64,000 nucleotides of DNA from Hippopus hippopus (lineage: Eukaryota > Mollusca > Bivalvia > Cardiida > Cardiidae). The DNA lies in NCBI GenBank assembly GCA_946811185.2, contig OX328098.1, positions 23,755,084-23,819,083 of the forward strand, written 5' to 3'. The notes under the pieces were generated by a model. The model was given only the letters and a program-made list of their open reading frames with translations, was not told where the DNA came from and did not search any database. The position numbers and the translations under genes are program-made. This document shows positions 1 through 9,148 of the stretch, piece by piece (positions within the stretch are counted from its first letter, which is position 1; the number at the start of each line of letters is the position of its first letter).

Positions 1-166
1 AGCTAATTATCAATTTAGATGACCACCACCATCTTTTTAAGCCCGAAATGTTTAAAACGTGAGATATTACTTCCGAATGGCATGATGTCTGTTCCACTAG
101 GAGTTTACGCATGTAAAGCTACGGCTTTTAAACAATAAATTTACATGAATTCTTTCAGTTTTCCAG

Positions 167-369
167 CACAGCACCTCTAGTGTCTTTAACTATTGTGGTG
201 AACATGGAACCCAGAGTGTATTCAGCAATATTCCGCCGCCCGTGCCTGCCGTGTATGAAGCCCCAACACTTCCACTGAGAGGGACAAATAGTGCTACAAA
301 CCATCTATCTAGCAGTGTTGAACAACCGGAAACATCTTTATCTCAAAGCACAAGGGACGCTTTACGACG
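167..369 (+). CDS. Penultimate(?) exon of an unrecognised gene
   Basis: An open frame of 67 codons follows a good acceptor (TTTTCCAG ending at 166) and ends at a GTAAAC donor after 369. It is clearly more GC-rich than its surroundings. The peptide is Ser/Thr/Pro-rich with a PPPVPAVYEAP stretch and ends RDALRR. Without splicing it would stop at the TAA at 371. An earlier acceptor at 158 is in the same frame and would add three residues. I do not recognise the family. The rest of the gene lies left of the window. Confidence 0.55.
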
Positions 370-377
370 GTAAACAC

Positions 378-607
378 TTAACCCTTTACCAAACAATCCC
401 AAGTTTTAAGAAACTTGAGGGAAGCGGCTTTTGAAAACATTATAGGAAAAGGAGAAAATGCTAGTCAGCAGCATTTACTCATTTTCCATAATTTTTTATA
501 CCCTTTCAAAGACAATTCCATCAATTGCGTCACCTTTTATTTGTTGTCTGCAAACGCTTTCAGTTTAGAGGAGTTTAAACAAAAATTTATTCGGTTAAGA
601 GTAAAAT
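378..607 (+). mobile_element. Palindromic TTAA MITE (family M), copy 1
   Basis: Starts TTAACCCTTTACC and carries a decayed central palindrome (near 455-490). The right arm ends in a degenerate GGTTAAGAG. It lies just inside the intron after the 167-369 exon. Confidence 0.7.
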
Positions 608-1171
608 AAGCATACTTATTAAGATTTTCAAAAAAAATAATAAATAAATAAATAAATAAAAAATAATTTGAATTATATAGCCCTGTTTTTGTTTTCTTTT
701 TCGAGTGTAAAGTCCTTTTGAAGAAAAAGGGAGCTATGAAGTGATCAGCTTTCACGGTTAAATGTACTTGTTCCCATTATTTGTAAATACACATACGCCT
801 ACCTGTATGAAGGGAGGTAACCAATCTAAAGTTGGGTATAAACTGGTCCCCGTTGTAGACAGACCGACTTTTATTCTCAAATCTACATAGATACAGCTAT
901 GTATAGGCTATAAGAATTGACCTGGTAGGGCGTGGCAAACCAATGACATAAGTCGACAAGTTGATTTTTCATTTTAGTGACCTCGAGCCAGTTCAGAATT
1001 GTTCGTAGTAAATGAATGAGAACTATTTTTCAGTTATTTTCCTTGGTTCCTCTCAAGTATTAATACTACTTTGGTCCTGATAAGGGAATTACTTGGTTTT
1101 TTTCCTTGATTTTCTTGCACTACACAGCCATGTTCTTGAAATAATATCTCAACTAAATCTAGTTAGATTTG

Positions 1172-1175
<4 letters not shown>

Positions 1176-1224
<49 letters not shown>

Positions 1225-1236
1225 TTTTTTTTTTTT
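1176..1236. repeat. (AC)n/(AT)n/T-run microsatellite
   Basis: About 17 AC dinucleotides run into a short AT tract and then a T homopolymer. The open frame across it is low complexity and not a gene. Confidence 0.9.
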
Positions 1237-1594
1237 TCTGATGATTGAGAACAGGATTTCATTTCAAACTACAAGGGGACTGTACACATATATCATAAAC
1301 CACGTTACATTTATCGCAACTTCACCAGAGGAATCAAGGATAAAAACAAAGGAGTACAAGTAAAAGGATCAATCTGTGATTTGGTTACCTTTAGCCTTTA
1401 TCTGACAAGAGAGATCATTTGACTTTATAGGAATAGCACCTATTCTTAAAGCCTATAGACACTTGCTGTCAGGGAAGGTGACCAGTCTAACAGTTTTGTA
1501 GAGCGCATAAGGAGCCAGAAACTAAGCCTTTCAGGACTTTTTTTTGTCAAAATACCAGTTTCCTATTCTTTACACTTCTTTTGTTCCATTTCAG

Positions 1595-1616
1595 GCTGGA
1601 AAGCGAGTACTTCTGA
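1595..1616 (+). CDS. Candidate terminal exon of the left-edge gene
   Basis: A pyrimidine-rich acceptor (CCATTTCAG, ending 1594) precedes G CTG GAA AGC GAG TAC TTC TGA. The first base completes the split codon left by the donor at 369. The joined C-terminus reads RDALRRLESEYF then stop. Frame agreement and helix-like composition support it, but the exon is very short. Confidence 0.45.
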
Positions 1617-1684
1617 GAAATCCACCATGAATGGCTTCCATCTTTATATCACACAATTTATGACAGTGCCAAAATACTGAATTT

Positions 1685-1926
1685 GAGCAATGCTCTGTGA
1701 AAGGGGCTTAATGCAACTGCGCAAAGTATCCACCTAGGTCAGCCTGCGCAGGCTGACCTGGGCCAAAACTTTTCGGTATTAGTCAATTTTCTGTATGTCT
1801 AAGGACCACTCTTCCTCTAGGTTCAGTCATTCATAAGACAAAGCGGATTTCATGTATCCCTAATTATGTGATGACTTGCTTGGTATATAATGGATCACGG
1901 AGATGCATTAAGCCAGAGCAGGGCTC
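1685..1926. mobile_element. GAGCC-TIR MITE (family B), copy 1
   Basis: The inverted ends read GAGCAATGCTCTGTG and, inverted, GAGCCCTGCTCT. The middle holds the GC-rich palindrome GTCAGCCTGCGCAGGCTGAC. The flanks ATTT/GTTT suggest a 4-bp target duplication. Confidence 0.75.
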
Positions 1927-2019
1927 GTTTCTTTTTTATGTATGTAAATAGATTAAATGTGCCTAGAGTAGAATGCATATAGACAGTTCATGCCTCGCCA
2001 TCTAAAATTTAATACTTTA

Positions 2020-2245
2020 TTATGTTGTCATTTGTTTAGTTTTTGACTGTTGTTTTACGCTACTTTCAACATTGTTTTAGTCATATCACATCCTGGATTT
2101 CACCATTATGTACTTGGCTAGGGCTTTGAAGTGTCTTGGCCCAAGGACACTCATACGAAAAGCCAGGTGCTTCCAGTAAGGCTCGAAATTGGGGCCTCCA
2201 GATTCGAAGTCCTACACTTGACTACTGAGCCGTTAAGGACCCCGT
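2020..2245 (-). mobile_element. tRNA-headed SINE (type c), minus strand
   Basis: On the minus strand a tRNA-like head near 2200-2240 (single right-hand copy of GGGTCC, GCTC, then GGCCCC) is followed by the body shared with 37680, 39148, 41460 and 55586. The body includes the GGGCCAAGACACTTC-type block. It is diverged. Confidence 0.6.
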
Positions 2246-2258
2246 TGTTTGAATATGA

Positions 2259-2478
2259 TTAAATTCCTTTCCTATACAATTAGGTGTTTTACGAACCCTG
2301 AAGAAAAATGCATTTGAAAACATATTGGGGATAAAGAAAGAATGTTGATTATCAATCTTTTCTCCTTTTCCAACAATGTTTTTTGCTCTTTCCAAGAAAA
2401 CTTTTATCATTTGAGCCATGTTTAATTAGTCATCTGCAAATGCTGTCAACATGGACCAGTCTACTCATAAAGGGCTCA
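2259..2478 (+). mobile_element. Family M MITE, copy 2 (degenerate)
   Basis: TTAA at 2259, weak core near 2350. The right arm keeps the CTGCAAATGCT...GGACCAGTCTA block. Confidence 0.6.
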
Positions 2479-2509
2479 AGGATAGCATCATGTTGTAATT
2501 TCTGTGAAA

Positions 2510-2695
2510 GTTGACTCTTGACCAGATGACAAAATTTTAGACACGTCTAGTGGGAAGCACCAGCATACTTCAGTGTAAATGACGAGTTTGTCTTGGAAAA
2601 GTAGAAAACATTGTGGGAAAAGGGGAAATGCTAGATACCAGCATTTTTTTTCCCCTTTTCCCGTTTTCAAAAACCCTATTCCTATCGGTTGTTAA
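2510..2695 (-). mobile_element. Family M MITE, copy 3
   Basis: Inverted relative to copy 2. The core AGAAAACATTGTGGGAAAAG at about 2602 pairs with the arm ending 2667. It ends at the TTAA at 2692, which also begins the next element (family P). Confidence 0.65.
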
Positions 2696-2895
2696 CCCAT
2701 AGGCTGTTAAGCGCGATTCAATGACCTTTTGCGGACAGTGTAGATCAAGATCAGACTGCACAGGACTTGTAGTCTGATCTTGGATCTACACTGTCCAACA
2801 GGGAGATATTTTTCTCCAAAAAATACCTTTGAATTAGCAACCTTCGGTTTTTACTATTGGCTTGAAAGTTTCATTTGATTTACTTGGCAGGTTAA
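2692..2895 (+). mobile_element. Family P palindromic MITE, copy 1
   Basis: TTAA at both ends (2692 and 2892). The core near 2735-2806 is a ~70-bp palindrome built on GTGTAGATCAAGATCAGAC. The 3' part matches the copy at 8177-8375. Confidence 0.75.
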
Positions 2896-3006
2896 GGGTT
2901 GGTAAAGGGTCAACTCCCTCCTTGCCAACAATATAAATTTGAATTTTTTTTGTTGTTGTCTAAATGTACAGTTCCATGGCGATTTCATAATTTAACAGCA
3001 GGTCGC

Positions 3007-3072
3007 TGACAGTGTAGGGCCAAGATCAGATAGTACATTCTCTGTAGTCTGATCTTGATCTACATCATCTGC
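3007..3072. repeat. Family P core palindrome
   Basis: ACAGTGTAGGGCCAAGATCAGA and its inverted partner CTGATCTTGATCTACA bracket a short loop. No clear outer ends. Confidence 0.65.
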
Positions 3073-3572
3073 AAAAGCTATTGAATTCACCCATGGCAAC
3101 GTAAAAGGTAATTTCTCAGACAATTCATGGACTTATTATTAGTGTTGATTTGTTTTTTATAGCAACATAGTTTTTGATATTGTAAAGAGAATTTAAAGGC
3201 CCACTAGCTGCAAAAAGTGAACAGTTCTGGGTAAAAGTTACAGTCACGTGCAGAAAAATGTATTGTTAAGCTAGAAAGAAAGTTGCAAACTTTGACAGAT
3301 TGCAATGTAACACATTATCAGACTCATGATAAATACATTTTTTTAAATGGAATGAATTTAATTGGTCTGCATTTTGACCCCCGAATCGTTTTATTTGGCT
3401 GCTAGTGTGACTTTCAAGAAAATGAGTAATTTAATCTAATTGTGCCAAATTTTTTCATGTACATATCTGTGCGCAGGAAAGCACAAAATCTCTCTAGAAT
3501 ATTTTGTTGTATATGTTTATATATTATTTTTGACATATTTTGTTTGTTTTGTCATTTAACCATATTATGCTT

Positions 3573-3737
3573 TTATGACCCTATGAAAGACGGGGCTCTT
3601 AACATCCTTGTAGGAAAATGTGAAAAAGCTGGTAACCAAAGTTTTCTACCCTGTTAAAAAGAAACATCAGTTAGACCAGGTCTAATTTTTCTACTCTGTA
3701 AATGCTTTCAATATGGAGGAGAATGGTAAAGATAAGA
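3573..3737 (+). mobile_element. Family M MITE, copy 4 (degenerate)
   Basis: GCTGGTAACC core at about 3629 with a decayed left arm. The right arm keeps AAATGCTTTCAATATGGA. Confidence 0.5.
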
Positions 3738-3789
3738 AGAACTGAATATAGCCATTCCATTATCATGGCATGCAGAGGGTTATAATAAT

Positions 3790-4010
3790 TGATAAAATGG
3801 TCTTACGTGGCTCTCAACACTATTTCAGTCGTAAAATGGCTCATAACTCATTTTTTCATATGTGTCATGAGTTTCTTCAATTCTAGACTAGGTCTCTGAG
3901 GTGCCTTGCCCGAAAGCACTCCCCAGAAAACCCATCACTTTCAGCAATGATGAAACCCAGCCTTCCATGTTTCAATCCTTTACCCGAGCTATGAAGGGCC
4001 CCAGAGTGTC
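3790..4010 (-). mobile_element. SINE type c fragment
   Basis: Contains the inverted block shared by type c SINEs (AGGTGCCTTGCCCGAAAGCACT) and a decayed tRNA-like head near 3985-4005. Confidence 0.5.
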
Positions 4011-4145
4011 AAAAAGTATTTGTATGTGTATATACTCTTTTTTTTCCATGCTTCATACTTTATTTTGTATTTCTTCTTCCTTGTGCCAAATTTCTGTTAT
4101 ATATTTATATATTGTATGTATTTGTAAGGCTTTTTTCCCTTTGAT

Positions 4146-4378
4146 TTAATCTTTTACCAAACAATTCTAGGTTCTAACAATCTCTAAGGAAGAATCCTTT
4201 TGGAAACATTTTGGAAAAAGGAGAAAATAGTGGTAATAAGCATTTTCTCCTTTTCCCACAATGTCTTCTTACCTATTAAAGGCAAACACCATCATATTTG
4301 AGCCATGTTCTACTTTGTCAATCTGCAAACTGTTTCTATGTGGACTAGTCCAAAATCTTGTTGTATGGTAAAGAATAA
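4146..4378 (+). mobile_element. Family M MITE, copy 5
   Basis: TTAATCTTTTACC start, core at about 4215-4260 with GCATTTTCTCCTTTTCCCAC on the right side, end TATGGTAAAGAATAA. Confidence 0.75.
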
Positions 4379-4734
4379 AAGCATCAATATGAAATTGCAG
4401 ATGGTAAATTTACTCATTTAATATTAAAGCAGACATTTACATCTCTATCAGCAGACTGATTTTGAAAATATTGTGAAAAAGGACAAATTACTGGCTATGA
4501 GCAATTACTTTTGTATACAATACACCTGTTTTTGTGTAAAAATACAAAAAACTTTTTTTCGAATGAATCAAAAAGAAATTCTTTTTGTAGTAAATTTATA
4601 CATAGCATTTCATCATCAGCAATGCTATTTTCATTTGACAACTGAATTTCATAAAGATCTATGCCAATTTGATAATAAAATCATGTACTCGCTTCAAATC
4701 TTGTTCTTTATTTTAACCGAGCCTTGTAACACAC

Positions 4735-4935
4735 AAACCGTGAAACAAAGGGGTCACTGGTTTGATTTGATCGTAGTCATTGCAATAGGATTAATTCCTT
4801 TCTCACCACTGAACATTGCTCTTACCAATGTTTGTATGGGAAAGCAGTTGGCTTGCATAGAATGTTGTGTGAAGTACCAGCAAAAGAAAATCTAGGGAAG
4901 CATGAACTGAAATAGTGTTGTAAATGGCATGGAAC
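4735..4935 (+). mobile_element. SINE type a, truncated
   Basis: A B-box-like GGTCACTGGTTTGATTTGATC is followed by the type a body: GTAGTCATTGCAATAGGAT and the TCTCACCACTGA block. The open frame at 4473-4895 runs through it and is not a gene. Confidence 0.65.
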
Positions 4936-5077
4936 TCCATGAAATTTTCTTTGTTTTAACCCTGAGAGTGCCATCACATCAAGGTGAACCTTTTTCTTTT
5001 TCAGTAAAATAGGTCCCAAATATTGACAAGTTTTTGATTGGTTTGGCCAGAATAATACAAGTATCCAAAAATAAAGT

Positions 5078-5138
5078 TAAGTGTAGATCAATAATCAGAT
5101 TGCACATACCGAGCTGTCTGATCTTGATCTATACTATC
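5078..5138. repeat. Family P core palindrome, diverged
   Basis: GTGTAGATCAATAATCAGATTG pairs with CTGATCTTGATCTATACT. A further single arm lies at 5217-5262. Confidence 0.55.
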
Positions 5139-5291
5139 ACAAAGACTACATTTATGAGGCTTAGCATCAAGTTTTTCAGTTCCAGCAAATTATCTGTAAT
5201 TTAGTTGATTTTGTGGACTGTGCAAATCAAGATCAGATTGCATGTTCTGTGCAATCCAATTTTTATTTTGAATCAATTGCGAAATGGATTC

Positions 5292-5520
5292 TTAACTTGT
5301 TACCAGATAACAACATTTTAGACTTGTCCAAATTGAAAGCATTTACCGACCACAAATCAAATGTGGCTAAGTGAAAAGTGTTTTCTATAAAAGCTTAGAA
5401 ACAGTTGTGGGGAAAGAAGAAAATGCTGGTTACCAGTATTTTCTACCTTTCCTGCAACTTTTTCAGAGGTTTTCTTCCTCAGGGGCTTTAAAACTTAGTA
5501 TTTTGTCCTGAAAAAGTTAA
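5292..5520 (-). mobile_element. Family M MITE, copy 6
   Basis: TTAACTTGTTACCAGATAAC start, core at about 5420-5460, end GAAAAAGTTAA at 5520. Its right TTAA is also the left TTAA of the next copy. Confidence 0.75.
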
Positions 5521-5711
5521 CCCTTTCACAAACAATCCTGTTATGTTCACGAGAAGAAGAAAATGCTGGTAACCAGCATTTTCTCCTTTTCCCACAATGT
5601 TTTCTACTCTTTCCAAAAGAAATTTTATTGTTCGAGTCAGATTTATTTTGTCGTCTGCAAATACTTTCAATTTGGACCAGTCTCAAATTTTGCTATTTGG
5701 TAAAGACTTAA
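5517..5711 (+). mobile_element. Family M MITE, copy 7, sharing TTAA with copy 6
   Basis: TTAACCCTTTCAC start. The left arm is shortened, the core (5555-5605) is intact, and the end is TTTGGTAAAGACTTAA. Confidence 0.8.
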
Positions 5712-5789
5712 AAATTAGCTACATTTCTCTCGCTGATGACTTAAGAAACAAAACCATTCCTTGCATGATGTATGTAGTTTAAAAGACTC

Positions 5790-5900
5790 ACAGTGTTTAT
5801 CATGAGATTCGAACCAAACATCACTCTTGTGAGAAGCTGGTGCTCTACACCTACAGCACAGTCTCCCAGCAATATTTGGGTCAAGTTTTACAAACGTCCA
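5790..5900 (-). mobile_element. tRNA-like SINE head fragment
   Basis: The minus strand reads GTGTAGAGCACC (A-box-like) and GGTTCGAATC (B box). It does not fold as an obvious intact tRNA, so it is read as a SINE fragment. Confidence 0.45.
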
Positions 5901-5939
5901 GTCAACCAGTAAGGTCATAATGAGAAATAATTTTGCAGA

Positions 5940-6339
5940 GGATTATTTAAAGTATTATATAATGTAAATATATGCTGTAATACATAGATTGAAACACGTC
6001 CCCCCTCATATCTAACCACATAAGCAAGCAATGTAAATCTATAGATAAAGTAATGTTTTTCTATGTCAAGGCTGTTAGCTAAAATATTGGGAAAAGAAGG
6101 TATTTCAGTTAACGTGTTTCATAAGCACTAATACACTGATATAAAAACGAACAAAAGACATCAGATAAATGGAGGATTCTTAACTTTTCTTTCTTTTTTA
6201 TCACAATATCACAACAAGAAAGTATAATAATTATTACTCTTCAATTACTATTCTGTAGAGAAATGAACACATTTAAACATGTAAACAACATTGTATTATA
6301 CAGTATACAGCACATACAAGTAGATGAACACAAATTACC
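5940..6339. other. AT-rich spacer
   Basis: No exon, known repeat or RNA was recognised. Confidence 0.4.
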
Positions 6340-6938
6340 TTAACACATTACCACACAATCCCAAGTTTCAATGACCCTAAGGAAAAAGGCTTTCAAAAAC
6401 AATGTGGGAAAAGGAGAAAATGCTAGTTACCAGCATTTTCTCCTTTTCCCACATAGTTTTCAAAAGCTTTCTTTCTCCATCCTCGGTGACCCAGTTTCGA
6501 TTCATTCTGTAATTGCCCCTGGGTTATTTTGCTTGCGTTTCCTTGTTCTCATGAATTATTCATGAAGCATTTTGATTGGAGATCTCAGTTTCTCTTTGAG
6601 AAAATTCAAACTATTTTTATCACAAATACGCTGTCATTTCTTTTTTTTTAAACCAATCACATCATTCGTTGCAAACCTTGAGTTTTTTCCAGGGTTATTT
6701 TTAGTAATGGAAGAAATGAAATTATCCTCTCTACAAGAGAGTATCATTATGTTATCAATCTTTCGATTGGCTATTAGGGTACTTCCCGACCATATGAATA
6801 TTCATAAGAAATGATGATTTGCTAGTCCATTTTCCCAGGGGTGATGCATGGAGAGAGTAACGTAATGCTTCAAACCTGGGTTCCAAGGATGTCTTTCTCA
6901 GGGTCATTAAACTTTTGGATTGTTTGGTAAAAGGTTAA
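6340..6938. mobile_element. Family M MITE, copy 8, split by a nested element
   Basis: TTAACACATTACCACAC left end, core at 6400-6460, right end TTTGGTAAAAGGTTAA. Both outer arms are the same arm type (AATCC..GACCCT and its inverse), so this copy is a near-complete fold-back. It is interrupted at 6478-6891. Confidence 0.85.
6478..6891. mobile_element. hAT-like MITE nested in copy 8
   Basis: A 414-bp insert with imperfect inverted ends, CATCCTCGGTGACCCAG and CATCCTTGGAACCCAG. It is bounded by perfect 8-bp direct repeats TCTTTCTC at 6470-6477 and 6892-6899. The 8-bp duplication is typical of hAT elements. Removing the insert and one repeat restores the MITE arm. Confidence 0.8.
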
Positions 6939-7295
6939 GGAATAGTCAAATGCTGTCAAAATAACCCTATTCCAAAAGCATATTTTCTACTTAATTGACT
7001 AAACTCCTAGACGGCCATGAACAACTTCTTTAATTTTTTGCTGATAGTGAAGATAAAGATTAGATTGCCTTTTTCAAGGAAAAGATTCCTGTATTTTAAA
7101 AGCTCTTAAGTACAATCTAAGCGAAGACAGTATTTCATTCTGTATGACAAAATTTTTGACTTGTCAACATTGAACAGCATTGTGTAAAAGACAAAATAAC
7201 TGTGGTTTGTCTTTGAAATTATAAAAAAAAAAAAACATGTGGGTAAAGGAGATGGTGTAGACAAAGATCAGACAACACATACACATTCATGAATA

Positions 7296-7620
7296 AAGTT
7301 CAAGCTGTGAATTTGGAGAATTTCTAGACAAAGCATTAAAGGATGGGCTTGTTTGTGGGCTGCCTCAACCATCTATTCAGGAAACACTTTAGTCTGAGGC
7401 AAGTCTGACACTAAAAAGTGCATCTGACATTGCGGTTTCTATGGAAATGGCAGCTTGTGAATCTCAGAAATTTACAGTAACAAAAATGCCGAGGTTTAAG
7501 TAAAAAGTCATTCAGCTACCAACAAACTTTCTGTTGCAAACAAAAAATGTTACCGTTGTTGGAAAACGAACCATAATGTAGATTCTTGTTATCACAAGAA
7601 AAGTCATTCATGCAAAAAAA
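7296..7620 (+). pseudogene. gag remnant with CCHC knuckle
   Basis: A capsid C-terminal-like segment (LKDGLVCGLPQ) has an in-frame stop at about 7390. It is followed at 7553-7612 by a zinc knuckle reading CYRCWK..H..DSCYHKK, in which the CCHC spacing is recognisable. Confidence 0.7.
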
Positions 7621-7731
7621 TTTGGTCATCTGGGGAAAAAGTACCCTCAAAAGACAGGGAGAAAGTATAAGCCTAGTGCTGAAGATTCAGAAAGTCCAGG
7701 TAGAAATAAAACTAAAAAGAGTGAATCAAAA

Positions 7732-8187
7732 GTGCAGTATTTGGAAACCAACCAGTGTTCAAGTGAGGAATCTGTAGAAGCATATCAATGGCCGATATTC
7801 AGTGTTAAAACTGAAAAACTGACAGATATTTCTCTTTACTTAGAAACTGAGGGGAAACCACTCAAAATGGAACTCGATCCTGGTGCTGCGGTGTCCATTA
7901 TCTCAGAAAAGACTTATTGTGAGCTTTTTGGAAGCATTCTGTTAAAACCACATATCATTGTGTTGAAATCTTACACTAATGAAGCTGTGCAAGTTCTGGG
8001 GGAAATGGATGTTAAAGTTACATATGAGAGCCAATCAGCAACCCTTCTATTAATTGTTGTGAAGGGTATTGGTCCTTCATTATTTGGTAAGAACTGGCTA
8101 TCTAGTATTACTCTGGATTGGGCAAAAATAAAGTTTACTACAAATGGTACTGTAATTTCAGCTATGGAGAGGTTACCTTACCCTTAG
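7732..8187 (+). pseudogene. Retropepsin-like protease remnant
   Basis: An open frame of 151 codons. A retropepsin fold is suggested by the hydrophobic stretch before ELDPGAAVSII and by the downstream LLIVVKGIGPSLFGKNWL block. The catalytic Asp is present, but the usual D-T/S-G is DPG here. The frame is closed by the family P insertion at 8177. Confidence 0.75.
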
Positions 8188-8375
8188 GCTCACAGAACTT
8201 TTGCGGACAGTGTAGATCAAGATCAGACTGCACAGAACGTGCAGTCTGATCTTTGATCTACACTGTCCGATAGGGACATATTGTCCCCCAAAAGTTATCT
8301 TTGAAATAGCAAAATTTGCGTTTCAACTATCAGCTCAAAAATTTCATTTCACTTATCTAGCAGGACAGGGGTTAA
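8177..8375 (+). mobile_element. Family P palindromic MITE, copy inside the retrotransposon
   Basis: TTAC/TTAA ends. The core at 8204-8269 is the cleanest copy: GGACAGTGTAGATCAAGATC continues to the inverted partner with almost no mismatch. It separates protease from RT. Confidence 0.85.
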
Positions 8376-8560
8376 GAAATTTCCAAAGGTATTTGAAAAT
8401 AAATGTGGTACCATGAAAGAAGTTACTATTAGACTAGTGTGAAAGAAGGTAGAAACCCAGTGTTTAACAAACCAAGAGCAGTGCCTTATGCTTTAGAGAT
8501 GGAGTTACAACAGAGATAAACCGTCTTGTTAAGAAGGGAATCATTGAACTAGAAATAGGT
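8376..8560 (+). pseudogene. RT N-terminal remnant
   Basis: Reads FPKVFENKCGTMK, then NKPRAVPYALE and NRLVKKGIIEL in frames broken by stops. This is the protease-RT junction seen in gypsy-type elements. Confidence 0.65.
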
Positions 8561-8689
8561 GTGTCAGAGACACGGATGCCCCCGCTAAATGGTATTGGTC
8601 ACAGATATGTCATATGAGAGAATCAGTAGGTATTACAGAAAATTGTTGTTTTGGATAACAGCTTAGACAGGGTTAAGAAGGTTTGTTAT

Positions 8690-8895
8690 ATATATAGCCA
8701 AGCAGATAAAAGATTATTTGTACCTGATAACAAAATTGAGGACTGGTCCAAGTTGAAAGCAATATGCAGACAATAAATTATATGGTTTGTATTGCATATG
8801 GTAGAAAACTTTGTGAGAAAAAGAAGAAAATGCTGGTTTTGAGCATTAACTTCTTTTTATTCAGCGTTTTCCTTAATTTTTCAACTGAGGGTTAC
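8690..8895 (-). mobile_element. Family M MITE, copy 9 (degenerate)
   Basis: Retains ACCTGATAACAAAATTGAGG and GAAAATGCTGGTTTTGAGCA. Inserted in the broken retrotransposon. Confidence 0.55.
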
Positions 8896-9148
8896 TTATA
8901 CTCAGGATTATGAAGATCTTAACTTGAGGAATGAGAGTGAGAAATATAGCAATAATAATTACTGTGTTGGACTTCCTCTATGAGACAGGAACAAATTGGA
9001 TCGAATATTATCACACTGGACTATAGTTGAAGGGTAGGTTGCAGCCTCAATATTCTCTGGCATAGTTCTTTGGAAGAGTCATTTTAAAAACCAAACCTGT
9101 ATCTTCATATCACAATACTGCTGAGCAGGATGTAAAACTGGGTTGAAC

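Larger units (their letters stand above)
370..1594 (+). other. Putative intron with MITE and microsatellite
   Basis: Holds one palindromic MITE (378-607), an AAAT-type simple repeat near 631-660, an (AC)n tract at about 1176-1210 followed by AT and T runs, and otherwise no recognisable feature. Confidence 0.4.

Noticed and set aside
1169..1363. 64-codon frame with a His/Thr repeat
   Set aside because: Translation of the (AC)n microsatellite.
4473..4895. 140-codon open frame as a gene
   Set aside because: It runs through a SINE and AT-rich intergenic sequence, with no domain and no splice context.
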